Source of the DNA: Laetiporus sulphureus 93-53
Lineage: Eukaryota; Basidiomycota; Agaricomycetes; Polyporales; Laetiporaceae
NCBI RefSeq assembly: GCF_001632365.1
Contig: NW_024468536.1
Coordinates: forward strand, 310,001-374,000
Direction of reading: 5' to 3'
Length of the DNA: 64,000 nucleotides
Shown: in pieces, positions 1 through 10,038 of the stretch
Position numbering within the stretch: the stretch's first letter is position 1
How the letters are laid out: every line of letters begins with the position of its first letter
The notes under the pieces: model-generated
What the model saw: the letters and a program-made list of their open reading frames with translations, nothing else
The model's database searches: none
What the model was told of the DNA's origin: nothing
Translations under genes and position numbers: made by a program

Positions 1-604
1 GGCCTCCGCTGCAAGCGAGCCAGGCGGTGGCCGGAAGCCGAGAGCGCGATGCTCGTGAGACATGAGTGCGCGCGCTTCAGCGACGCTAATAGTGCTGAGG
101 TTCACGCCTCCGGTGGATGATGACGAATTTGCATTTCTGTCCGCCTCGTCAATGGGGCTTATTTCGCTGGTGTGCTTGCGCTCAGTTAGGATCCGAATCG
201 CGTCCTGGCGGGCGAGCTCTTTCAACTTGGCAACGTCCGGCCGCTGTTTCTCCGGGTTGCCCTCGGGATGCTTGGCTGCTGCAGCTTGGACTTCTGCGGC
301 GAGCGAGCCGTGTGGAGGGCGGAATCCGAGCATCCTGTGTTCCTCGGACATGACCTTCCTGGCCTCCGCTGCATTACAATGAGCAGAATAACCACCAGGG
401 CTGCGATGATCACGCACCTTTGCCTATCGCACTCAAATCAATCCCAGCAGCGTCGGCGATCGACCCTCTGCGCGCTGACGCTATTGATGCGGACGGCGAA
501 CCCGCGGGGATCCCAGTCGAGCGAGGACTGTCTTCCTGAACTGCAACTTCAGCGTTGACGACGCTGAGCGACGTTGCAGGTGACGATGCGGATTTAGAGG
601 ACAT
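1..604 (-). CDS. SMP/LEA-like repeat protein, 5' part (3' end outside window)
   Basis: Two exons can be spliced: 604-418 and 368-1, with a 49 nt GT-AG intron (417-369). The reading frame then stays open to the window edge. The protein starts MSSKSASSPATS and has a Ser/Ala-rich leader. It contains two copies of a unit reading roughly EAR-x-x-MS-x-EHR-x-LGFRPP-x-GSLAAE, about 85 residues apart. This spacing of an Ala/Glu helix, a Gly-Pro turn and GSLAAE resembles the SMP (seed maturation protein, late-embryogenesis-abundant) domain found in fungal stress proteins. A role in desiccation or stress protection is inferred from that resemblance only. The start at 604 was chosen because the upstream in-frame ATGs have a low-quality leader. 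The 3' end is missing. Confidence 0.6.
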
Positions 605-1593
605 GGTGGGACGGCAGAGGGTTTGAATTTGGCTTTTAACGTTTGCTCCATGACTTGCAGCTGGATTTGGTGGCGTGTGGAGTGGAACAGACCTTCGGCG
701 GCGCGTCACGTCATGGCCCATGCGGTCGCGTCCCGTCACGGAGCACGTGCGTCCCGTGACGTGTCACTTTCGACAACTCACTATACCCGACTTATACTAC
801 AGTGATCATAAAACTAAATGTTGCAGATCAGTGTTGCAAAATTGAACATGTACGACATGGGTTGATTATTCTTCTCGTGAAAATTACCCTCTGCCTGCCA
901 GAAGTGACGCTTGGAGGGAGATTGTGTGTATATGAACAGTGGCAACGTACCTGAATATCGACCGATGAGAAGGACACAATTTGCTGTATGGGGCGATATC
1001 AGAGTTGGAGTCATGCCCGTGGTGGTTGGTCCTTGCGCGACACATGTCCGTCAGATGATTTTATTTCGTATGCGATCCTCTCGCATTCACACGTTTTATA
1101 CGCCGACATGAGTCGGATCGAACGAAGCCATGTTAGACTCTACTTACGACTCCGTAAGGGTCGATCAGCGGAGACGCGTTTGCTTCCGTTCTCATCCTGG
1201 CATCACTCATCGACGTCGGTCGCTCGTCATTCCAATCTCACCTTGACAGTTGACCACTGGTTTGAAACAAATACCTCGATTTTCAAAAGGCTCAAAAGCT
1301 TCGACACGGTAACGACAACTGTAAAAAGCTACAACCTGCACCACTCTAATCGCAGCAGAAAAGCTGCAATTAGATTGACATGCTGCGTCAAAATTGCATA
1401 GGGCGTGGACGCGCCGTTCGCGCGACGGCGGAACGTATCGACACTACTAGGGATCCTTAAGCTTCCAGTTCAGCGTTTGCATCGACAATAGTCTGCACGA
1501 CTTTGTCTGAACGCGGACGAATCTTGCAAGGGAATGGACGCGGGTGCCTGTACAACGGCTGAGCACATGAAACCTACAGCATTCCAGCGAGTC

Positions 1594-3672
1594 CTACCTA
1601 ACGGTCCCCGAGGAAAACTTTGGTACCGGAATGATTTCCTGTCCCGACGAATCACAGTTCCGTCCGATGTCCATGGTTGCTAACAGATTGGCCGCTACTA
1701 GCCATGCGTTCGAATCGGCCAGCAACCGGCCAGGACAGACCCTGCGAGCGAAGAGATGAAATCAAGCAAAGAATATAGTAATATAGTTATACACATTACC
1801 TTCTTCCGAACCCGAACACAATTATACGCGGGTCAAGTACATTTTCCGTGTCACCGGTGGTCTTGAGGAATCGATCAGGGTTGAAGACTTCTGGGTCCGG
1901 GTACATGTCTGCATCTCGCGTCATAGCCCTGAGAATGCGTTCAGACATCTGCCGTCGCGCAATGACGGAGACTTACCAGATATTAGAAATTATCATGGTC
2001 CCTCCCGGGATGTAGTAGTCGCGGTATTGATCATCTTGAGAGACGTAGTGGGGTACGCCTCGTCAAAACAGAAGCATGAGGGTCTTGTTTTCCCTCGGTC
2101 AATGTGCCGTACTCACCAAGCGGGGCGGGACAGCACCATCTACAGTACACACAACGTCAGATGGAGTCAGACACGCATGATGAGGAATGTACCGGAGGGC
2201 CTCCTTCAAAACGCATTCTAGATACGGTAACATCGGTCGATCGTCCGGGGTCGGAAGTCGTGCTTGTCCTACCACAGCGTCCATCTCCGCCTGAGCCTTT
2301 CGGTAAACATCGGGGTACAGTACCATGGCAAGGACAAACGATATCAGGAGAGTAGCAGTCTGGATGGTTTGCATAAGAAAGACAGTATTTGGACAGAACG
2401 TAGTGCCAACCGTATCAATCCCGGCTAGAATGGCCAATGGGTTCAATTAATACTCAGCGTGAGTCGGAACAGTCGTATTTCGTACCTTGATATAAGACAG
2501 CAGCACCTGCTCTGATTCGAACCTCATTCTCGATCCCACCAGCAGTCTGTGAGGTCTCCTGCAAAAGGTTGCTTACATACGAAGGCTTAGCGGATCCGGA
2601 AGCCTGCAGGCGTGTGAGCGGTGATCAATGACAAACAACGATTGTGCAGCACCATCTTGGCTTTAACGTTCTCATACGGAAGACTCATTGTTTCGAACGT
2701 GAACCGTTTGAGCTCGAGCGCTCTGCGCTTGAAGCTCCCCGGGCCCGGTAACCACGTTGGTACGTACTTGACTATCGTCCCGATTACGCAGTGTTGTCAG
2801 CAGGTCTTCATAACAAGACGAAGAAGATTGCACTCACAAACGGGAAAGAGGTCCACCAGGGTAGAGCCAGCCTCGCCAATTTCAAGAATCTCAGCCCCAA
2901 CTTCGTCTGCCATGCGGACAAAGTCATCGTCCCCAGATGTGACGGTATGGCCGTAGCTTACTTCCATGAGCACTCCGGCTGCGTACCTGTATAGTTCGAA
3001 ATGAGTAGCTGTGGATATTCTGGGCAAAATGCATTACCGCTTGATGTGTGAGGCGAAGTCTTGAGGCGTCTGAAGTAGGTTTGATAGCAGTATGATTACT
3101 TCTCGCCGCTGCATGGGACGATAGCTGTCGAGAGAGACTCTGGAGGAGAGCGTCGTCTGGAACCACTTTCGATGTTTCCGCCATTCGTCTCCAACGGAGA
3201 GCAGAGCCATGTTGGGTTTGAGAGACCCGATCCTGAGATATACAAGTTAGCTGCAATGATCCAGCGGATGCTAAGAACGATTGCTCACAATTCATTGAGC
3301 AGCACAAAGCGCGGTCTATCTGAATACGTTGCGCCACGCTTCTCCAAAAGATCTCGTGCAGCGCGCACCGAGTTCAAGATGACGATGTGCTTCTGTAAGA
3401 CACGTGCATATACGATGTCCCCTGAGGGCGATTCAGCATGTACACATACTTCATAGGTAAAAACGCGCACCATATTTGTCGCCCCATGCAGCAAATGCAT
3501 ACTGTTGATACTCCAATGGCATCTGTAGAGCATTCCCTACCAGAGGGAGCCCCTTTGGTCCGGGCGGAAGATGTCTACCCAGCCTCTGCTTTGAAACGCG
3601 AGAGAAGGAGAGCCATAGGACGGTGAGACAGCAAACAGTCACTCCGAGATACGTTGTTAAGTCAAGCGCCAT
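1594..3672 (-). CDS. Cytochrome P450 monooxygenase (O-methylsterigmatocystin-oxidoreductase-like group)
   Basis: Twelve exons splice to 492 codons with every junction GT-AG and in phase: 3672-3471, 3421-3289, 3232-3038, 2986-2838, 2771-2653, 2603-2486, 2424-2411, 2359-2193, 2139-2117, 2058-1977, 1928-1800, 1741-1594. An N-terminal membrane anchor (about residues 5-22) is followed by a PPGPKGLPLVGN hinge. The I-helix begins with AGIDT, encoded almost alone by a 14 nt exon. The ExxR motif is EALR, and the haem loop FGFGRRVCPGR spans the last intron. A haem monooxygenase anchored in the ER is expected; the substrate is unknown. The stop comes about 25 residues earlier than is usual for this family, and the decayed paralogue at 18644 stops at the same TAG. 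Apparent frameshifts in raw ORFs all disappear once the short introns are removed. Confidence 0.9.
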
Positions 3673-4687
3673 TGTGCAACAAGGCGAAGAGATCGCTGGC
3701 AGGTCCTATTTGTACTCAAGATGTGAAGACCTCCTAGATTCTGTGAAGATAAATTTGCCTAATGCGCCTCACCAGAGGGGCCGAATGCTCCGCTGACAGC
3801 CCACCAGTGACTTACCGGACTTCACACTGCAGCATGGGAGCCGATTCGATGATGAAGCACCCGACCCGCATATGGCTGGGAGAAGCGGGGATAATTGGTT
3901 TTTCACATCACTTTTTGGAGTCGTACAAGAACCTGAAAATCGATGGGAAGATATCACGTAGCGGTCATCGGATGACACCGCTGAGTGGTCCTCGCCCTTC
4001 TAGATCGGTGGGGAATGACCCCATCTGACCAACGTTTCCCTTGATCGAAGAGGATCAGTGCGGAGAAAGGGGGGAGTAACCGGCGAAAGAGATGTTGCGA
4101 CTGTCATAAAGGCCGATACCTATCAGCTTCCTGCCACATGATTATATGTCCATCCATAGAACAAGCTGTAGAACGAGAAGCATGAGATCGTGCGTCTGAT
4201 GATGCATCCAAGGCGCTGCCTGTGCCCTATCTCCGCCAAAATGCGGTCGAGAGTCGCGTGAGAAGATCATGAAGTATGAGTTACCTCCATAGACGATGCT
4301 TTGCAAGCACAGAGCGTATCTGCAGTTCAACAACGCGCAAGGTAACAATGATTATGCTCTTTGCCTGCAGCCGACGATTCTCTGACTGAACATCGCCACG
4401 GTAATCTGGATAGGTTGCAAGCTGTCTATCTTGAACGTCCGAAGAGTTTAGGTTTCCTTCTTTCGTACCCGAAGGCAGGCGGGTGAATAACTCCGTCGTG
4501 GACAAACGACCAAACAAGACTAAACGATGTCCGCAACATCGGTTAACACAAGCGCATCAACAGTGATGACCAACGGGAGCCTCCTCAATTAGCCAGGAGC
4601 GATTGTACGTACCTGTCGATGCGCGCATAGACTACGAGAGTGCCATTCTGGTGTTAAGTTGATGAATATGGGATGTTTGGTGTTCAA

Positions 4688-4699
4688 GCCGCGCACGTT
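4688..4699. repeat. Target-site duplication, left flank of LINE
   Basis: The 12-base string GCCGCGCACGTT here is repeated exactly at 6997-7008, directly after the AAAA tail. The uninterrupted equivalent lies near 24186 in copy B. Confidence 0.9.
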
Positions 4700-4700
4700 C

Positions 4701-6215
4701 ATGGATCTTGAACCGCAACCACCATCTTCTTCCGCTAGCGCCGGGGGTTCGTCCTCCTCGTCAACGGAACTCGTGCACTCAACCTTCGTCCCCACACTTA
4801 CACTAGCTGTCCGACAGGCCTTACGGCCATGGCAGGCTCAGAGACCCTCTGAGCTGCTCAATGACATCGACTCTCTGGTCGATGCCGCACATGCGATTCA
4901 CCTTGCAGTGTCTCGCGTCATCAGCCGTGCCGAGCTGTTAAACCGACGCAACCCTGACCTGGACAACCTCCATAAGCAACGCCTTAAGACTGCCAGGGAC
5001 CAGTTCTTCCCCGTCCCCAACTCCGGCTCCACCCCTCAACCACAACCTGCCCCTGTCCTATCCCCCCCTCCGACCACTGGACCCGACCTCACGGCAGCCC
5101 TCCAGGACCTTCGCTCCGCCCTCGACGCCAGGCTTGATGCCTTGGAGACTCGAATGGCGACTGCGGCCCCCCCGCCGCAGGCGAAGGCTCCCCCTCCTCC
5201 CAAACCTCAGGTACGTGGCGCTCCCAAGAAGCGCTCGTACGCGGCGGCAGCCGCCCCTTCTCGTCCGGCTCCTCCCGTGACGACTCCGAACCCACCCGCT
5301 CCCCTGAAGGCTCCTGGACCCAAGCGCGCCCCGGAGCCCCTGCAGTACGTGGTTCGTTTTGCTGGCCCTACGCCGGCGCATCTTCTTCAGACACCCCCCG
5401 TCCAACTTGTCGGCGATGTGAACGCAGCACTGGCTGCAGTTCCGACTGCTGGAGGACTGACTGCACTCGCAGCCTACCCAAGCTCCTCTGACAACATCGT
5501 CCTGGCCTTTCCCGCCACCACATCCTACCGCCGCATTGACGAACACCTCCCGACCATCCGTACTGCCCTCAGGCTCAACCCGGATCACCACATCTCCAGG
5601 GATGTCAAGTGGTCCAGGGTCCTCATTGGCAATGTCAGTACACGGGCAGCTCCAGGTGGTGCTGTCCACCCAGAGTCGACTTTGTCGACCGAGCTCCTGA
5701 AGAACCCCGCGCTTGCGCGCCTCCGTACCACCCAACCTCCACGCTGGGCACGCCGACCTGAGCAAATTGACGGTGCTCGCTTGTCCGTGGTCCTCGGATT
5801 CGAAGACCTGGATGGCTCCATTCTCACGGCCCTCCTCCAGACTCCCCTCTTCGCCTTTGGCACACCCGTCACCACGTCGCGCTGGCATGATAAGCCGCGC
5901 CTCCGGCAGTGTACGAGGTGCTGGGGCCTCAGCCACCTCTCTGCAGGCTGTACGAAGCCACCCCGGTGCCGTGTGTGCGCCGGCCACCATCTCGAATCGG
6001 TGCACCGCGCTCAGTGCGCCATGTGCGCGAAGGAGAATCGCGCCGCCTCAGACCCTTGCGCTCACGCGCGCTGCATGAACTGCTGTGGTCTCCACCACGC
6101 TGACTCCGACCAGTGCCCCAAACGCACTGCTTTCCGGAACACTGGCCCCGCTCTGACCTCTTCTCTCGAGCGCCCCGTGCTGCCCGCTGCTGGCGACTCC
6201 GATGTTGCTATGTAG
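4701..6215 (+). CDS. LINE ORF1, gag-like protein with CCHC zinc knuckles
   Basis: 504 codons from the ATG at 4701. An in-frame ATG at 4659 lies in flanking DNA outside the target duplication and is rejected. The N-terminal third is helical, the middle is Pro/Ala-rich, and a basic APKKRSYAAAAAPSRP stretch follows. The C-terminal 100 residues carry zinc knuckles: CTRCWGLSHLSAGC (CX2CX4HX4C), a second CRVCAGHH...C unit and a third CMNCCGLHHADSDQC unit. This is the usual layout of nucleic-acid-binding ORF1 proteins of fungal and arthropod LINEs. There is no stop or frameshift, which suggests a young insertion. The ATG begins one base inside the insertion junction, so the element has essentially no 5' UTR. 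Confidence 0.85.
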   Translation: MDLEPQPPSSSASAGGSSSSSTELVHSTFVPTLTLAVRQALRPWQAQRPSELLNDIDSLVDAAHAIHLAVSRVISRAELLNRRNPDLDNLHKQRLKTARDQFFPVPNSGSTPQPQPAPVLSPPPTTGPDLTAALQDLRSALDARLDALETRMATAAPPPQAKAPPPPKPQVRGAPKKRSYAAAAAPSRPAPPVTTPNPPAPLKAPGPKRAPEPLQYVVRFAGPTPAHLLQTPPVQLVGDVNAALAAVPTAGGLTALAAYPSSSDNIVLAFPATTSYRRIDEHLPTIRTALRLNPDHHISRDVKWSRVLIGNVSTRAAPGGAVHPESTLSTELLKNPALARLRTTQPPRWARRPEQIDGARLSVVLGFEDLDGSILTALLQTPLFAFGTPVTTSRWHDKPRLRQCTRCWGLSHLSAGCTKPPRCRVCAGHHLESVHRAQCAMCAKENRAASDPCAHARCMNCCGLHHADSDQCPKRTAFRNTGPALTSSLERPVLPAAGDSDVAM

Positions 6216-6566
6216 GGGCGAGTACGACTTTAACTTCCCCCCACGTTCCTTTCTTTCCATTTCTAGCGCCCCCCGTCCGCTCCCCTCCGTCACCACAAGG
6301 CATGCCCGCACTGAATACGGGATCCACATGCCGGCGTAGCAACACTTAAACGCAGGGGATCAGTTTTTATCCAGCCTGCTGCGTGGTAGGGTTCGCCGCG
6401 CGTCACCCATTCATTCTGTCGATTCCCTCAGTTCTTTCCCTCCGCCCCGACATATCTTTGGCTGCCAACTCACTCCGCCCTTCGGCCCGCCGTCGTGCAA
6501 TTCACTAACCCTGGTCCAGCCGGCTCCCCCTCAATGTTCAACTGGTCACCATGCCCCGCACGCCAC
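6216..6566 (+). other. LINE inter-ORF or ORF2 start region before the gap
   Basis: C/T-rich sequence between ORF1 and the N run. A frame opens from the ATG at 6495 and enters the gap, but only about 24 residues are readable, too few to assign to ORF2. Confidence 0.4.
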
Positions 6567-6991
6567 NNNNNNNNNNNNNNNNNNNNNNNNNNNNNNNNNN
6601 NNNNNNNNNNNNNNNNNNNNNNNNNNNNNNNNNNNNNNNNNNNNNNNNNNNNNNNNNNNNNNNNNNNNNNNNNNNNNNNNNNNNNNNNNNNNNNNNNNNN
6701 NNNNNNNNNNNNNNNNNNNNNNNNNNNNNNNNNNNNNNNNNNNNNNNNNNNNNNNNNNNNNNNNNNNNNNNNNNNNNNNNNNNNNNNNNNNNNNNNNNNN
6801 NNNNNNNNNNNNNNNNNNNNNNNNNNNNNNNNNNNNNNNNNNNNNNNNNNNNNNNNNNNNNNNNNNNNNNNNNNNNNNNNNNNNNNNNNNNNNNNNNNNN
6901 NNNNNNNNNNNNNNNNNNNNNNNNNNNNNNNNNNNNNNNNNNNNNNNNNNNNNNNNNNNNNNNNNNNNNNNNNNNNNNNNNNNNNNNNNNN
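6567..6991. other. Assembly gap (425 N)
   Basis: A run of N inside the LINE. All open frames crossing it are artefacts. Confidence 0.99.
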
Positions 6992-6996
6992 AAAAG

Positions 6997-7008
6997 GCCG
7001 CGCACGTT
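6997..7008. repeat. Target-site duplication, right flank of LINE
   Basis: GCCGCGCACGTT, identical to 4688-4699. Confidence 0.9.
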
Positions 7009-7894
7009 GGGGATCTAGATGCAAGGACCTATAGAAGGCTCCGGAAGTCAACCATGAGAGCGTTCTGAGACTCAGCGGCAAGCTGCGAAGCGTGTGACGA
7101 CACGAGATGTCAGCTCACCAGGAGCACCCATCCGCAGCTGTTGATAGCACATCGATGTTACGCTTCCTCCGATGCGCAATTCGCGGCGTAAGCGACCGTC
7201 CATTGAACACGAGAGCGCATCATCCCAACCTCACTTCATCTAACAGTTAGGCTCGAGCTGCAAACGCAAGATACAGTCTAGAGCGGGTTTGATAGTAGTC
7301 ACCATCTCCCGTGATACAGTATAGACAGACACCAACAGTCAGAACTTCCAGTTCTGTTCTTCCTAGCATTCATTTGTATGATCATCCATGCAATTTGCTC
7401 CGATAGTCTCTTGATGTTACATGGGAGTGGTTTCAGTGTCTAAAAACCAGTTCGATACACATGCAAAACTCTAGGAAATTCTGGTGCGGCAAGGGTGTTA
7501 ACCAGCTGGCACCTTCCCGTCTCATGGGTGCAATGGGAGTGAGAGGCTGGTGAGGCCACAAACAACTGGGGAATACAGTAGTACAGGTGCGTACTTATAC
7601 TTCTTCTGCCCTTCCGTACTCGCCCGCTCTGTTTCCAGGTACCGCCCTGCGATGCGTTTCAGCTGTCGCTTGGTGCTTGTCCCTCCCGATGCGTTGAGCG
7701 CATTTCACCAGAAGTGCCGTCGGTCGGCCACTTCCAACAAAAACATTCCTTACCGGCTTTTTTTATTTCTTGATACTCCCTGCCGCAGGTACTGGATCAG
7801 GAATTAATGATCTCATCTCACGCTGAATCGTGAACCTTATCGATGTCATCGCTGTCAGCGATGTACTTCTCATATATAGAAGGAAATAAGAATC

Positions 7895-8218
7895 TTAGAG
7901 AGCGGAAAAGAGATTCATTGTGAAAGCAGACAGCCCGTTGAACTCATTGATTCCTATAATAACCTTATCAACTGCACGAAAGAACTTATCATCCGTGAGT
8001 GATAGTATGACCATGAATACTCCAGTTGCGTATTTGTCAGAATCTTTCGTAAATGATGCAATGAAGTTGAAGGCGCAAACGACGTACCTGATGGGATGAA
8101 GTGCAAAGTCTTGCAGGTCTTCAAGTAGGTTCATAAAGGTACTTTGTACTTCTTGATGCGCTGGAGGTCGATAGCTATCGAGCACAATTGTGGTTGCCAG
8201 GGCTCCTTGGAAACACTT
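7895..8218 (-). pseudogene. Cytochrome P450 fragment, copy A
   Basis: Two adjacent blocks match exons 3-4 of the P450 at 1594-3672. One encodes KCFQGALATT..LDSYRPPAHQEV..LLEDLQDFALHPIR (compare KWFQTTLSS..LDSYRPMQRREV). After a probable intron the second reads YATGVFMVILS..DDKFFRAVDKV. No N-terminal exon, I-helix or haem loop is recognisable around it, so this is the remnant of a second, more diverged P450 immediately upstream of the first. Its counterpart in copy B lies near 24839-25060. Confidence 0.65.
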
Positions 8219-8848
8219 TGATATCTTTGCCAGTGTTATTCATATGGTATGAGATGAGTCTGTGGCTCCGACCGTTCAATCTTGAGATCAGTATGTTGTG
8301 ATGAGATTTCTTCACCTGCATACGCTTCGTTGTCAGCACAAATGCAGCTGACTCAAGGTTATAAAGCTGCATTTCTCCAGCAGCTGTCGTACAGCGAGCG
8401 AAGAATTAAACGTGGTAATTATACATTTTCAGAGAAGCTTGCCACTATGATTACACCCTCTATCGTTCACTGAGCAGAAAATGGGTTATGACAGCCATAA
8501 ATGCTCATCTTGGTCTCCACTCAGCAAATGCATTCTGCTGAGATGAATAGAACACTGTGATGTACACTTCCTGTGATGGAAAGTTGTTGAGGCAGTAGCC
8601 AGCACTGTGATCATCAGCACAGCGTCACGGTGCATAGCAATATTTTTCCACTGAAGAAACCGTGAAAATATAGTAAAAGAATATAAAGCCCTGCCTTGAA
8701 AAAATGTTAAGAAATATTATGCACATTGTTCCATATTTGAGTAGCATATGCTCATATATAGCAATTTAATGATGGAGGAAGCTTCAATTTCTTCACCATT
8801 TTTCCAAATCAAAGCTTAATATGTTTTTAGAGTTTCTCTACTGTTTTC

Positions 8849-8853
8849 CAATG
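8849..8853. repeat. Gypsy target-site duplication, left (CAATG)
   Basis: CAATG directly before the LTR, repeated at 17056-17060 directly after the other LTR. Five bases is the expected length for Ty3/Gypsy integration. Confidence 0.9.
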
Positions 8854-9573
8854 TGTCACGGTAACACCGGACAAGAGATCAAAAAGACTAAAAGGGACAG
8901 TCACGTGGAACGTGCCACCCTGATCCCCCTGATCCCAAGGAATCCCCCTGAACCCTATATGGTGCAAGAGCCTGTTGACTTACTAGTCGATGTGGCAGAT
9001 GCAGGAAAGGGTTAGAGATATATGAAGGAGCTGGTGAGCTCAGTGAGTGCTACAAGTGGTAGACGAGAAGAAACAATCTGAGGTTTCATCCCCTACATGG
9101 CTGGTCTTATATACACATACAGCGGGCTATCTTACCTAAGCTACCTATCTATGAGTATAAGCAAATGGCTGTACATGAAACAATGGGATGTCCGGAAGTA
9201 GAACAATAAGTGGGAAGATCGATGGTTGCTGCAGTAATGCATGTGCACATCGTGCCTATCTTGATTTCTCCTTTGTTCTCCAGTGTGAACATCGTGCCTA
9301 TCTAGGCTTCTGGCTAAACTAATAGGAAGTGGAAGGCCGATGCATAACAATAGTCCTTGTTCCCTTTATTCCCAAGTGGGTGCCTCTATTGTATCCTGGA
9401 ATAGACAGGTCCGACTGTATCATCCGCGGGTCTGGACCATAACATGTGATGTGGACTATCACCTAATCTCTACGTGTCGCGTCTGTGGCTGAGTGGCATG
9501 AGATATTGGTGAAGCACGTGATCTGTGGTGTGAGGAAAGTCACGTGCGGACTTTGTGGCAAAAATCTGTGACA
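8854..9573 (-). repeat. LTR (3' LTR of the minus-strand Gypsy)
   Basis: 720 bp, starts TGTCACGGTAACACC on the plus strand and ends ATCTGTGACA. Nearly identical to 16336-17055. Confidence 0.95.
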
Positions 9574-9576
9574 CTA

Positions 9577-9586
9577 CCCCCCTCTC
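9577..9586 (-). promoter_or_regulatory. Polypurine tract of the Gypsy element
   Basis: Reads GAGAGGGGGG on the minus strand, three bases from the 3' LTR. It sits just after the dUTPase stop codon (9592-9594) and is the expected plus-strand primer. Confidence 0.8.
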
Positions 9587-9591
9587 AAGGC

Positions 9592-10032
9592 TCATTGTCC
9601 CGAGGAGCCAAAACCTTTATTACCCCTTTTAGTTGCTCGCAACGGTTGGTAGCTTCGGGAGGGAAGCCCTTCTGCATAATATTCGAAGATTATTTGGGCT
9701 ATCCTATCTCCCGGCTTGACTGAAAATACGAAATCCATTATGTTGATTAGTACGACCTTGAGTTCCCCAGTGTAATCTGGATCAACGACTCCTGCGCCCA
9801 CGTCAATTTCTCATACAGCCAGTCCGCTGCATGGAGCTATTCATGTATAGGTACGTTTGGGAGGGTCAATCGCAACTCCCGTTCCTACCACAGCTCGTGA
9901 ATGCGGGGGGATTTCATGTGTTTCTGCTGCATAAATATCCCATCCTGCTGCTTCATTTGAGGATTTTTTCAGTGATTTGGCGAGATCTGTCATCTTATGA
10001 TATAGGAAGAACTCGTCTGGATGGTCGGACAT
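9592..10032 (-). pseudogene. dUTPase domain at the end of Gypsy pol
   Basis: All five trimeric-dUTPase motif regions are present in order: AAGWDIYAAE (motif 1); a degraded motif 2 reading IAPCSGLAV where P-R-S-G is expected; GVVDPDYTGEL with the catalytic Asp (motif 3); PGDRIAQIIF (motif 4); RGNKGFGSSG (motif 5). dUTPase hydrolyses dUTP to dUMP and would limit uracil in element cDNA. Two TGA codons interrupt it (9841-9843 and 9811-9813), both compatible with CGA-to-TGA change. The frame is continuous with the chromodomain region apart from one more TGA at 10039-10041, seven bases before the first Met of this domain, so it was either a polyprotein domain or a short separate ORF. Confidence 0.9.
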
Positions 10033-10038
10033 GTTGAT

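Larger units (their letters stand above)
4700..6996 (+). mobile_element. Non-LTR retrotransposon (LINE), ORF1 intact, rest hidden by assembly gap
   Basis: The element is bounded by a perfect 12 bp target-site duplication (4688-4699 and 6997-7008) and ends in AAAA at 6992-6995. It contains an intact gag-like ORF1 (4701-6215), then about 350 bases without a clear ORF, then 425 N. A full LINE also needs an endonuclease/reverse-transcriptase ORF2 of roughly 3 kb, so either the gap is undersized or the copy is internally deleted. Copy B of the duplication has the empty site, so insertion followed duplication. Confidence 0.85.
731..8617. repeat. Segmental duplication, copy A
   Basis: This segment aligns in the same order and orientation with about 17757-25501. 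Shared landmarks are a GAACAGTGGCAAC motif near 935 and 17948, the complete P450 (1594-3672 against 18644-20707), a GAAGAGGAT region near 4045 and 23560, and a second P450 remnant near 8000 and 24950. Boundaries are approximate. Copy A carries a LINE insertion (4700-6996) missing from copy B. Non-genic parts (605-1593, 3673-4687, 6997-7894, 8219-8853) show no supportable gene. Confidence 0.85.

Noticed and set aside
2117..2193. Aberrant P450 segment reading YIPHHACLTPSDVV
   Set aside because: It is mostly a 53-nt intron; splicing gives EALRWCCPAPLG, the expected motif.
2486..2771. Two frameshifts in the P450 at 1594-3672
   Set aside because: A 49-nt GT-AG intron (2652-2604) restores the frame exactly; the same intron fits the paralogue.
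5058..6005. 315-residue frame on the minus strand
   Set aside because: Shadow of the GC-rich LINE ORF1; basic and Arg-rich, no domain.
6470..7081. Several long open frames on both strands
   Set aside because: They consist of N bases.
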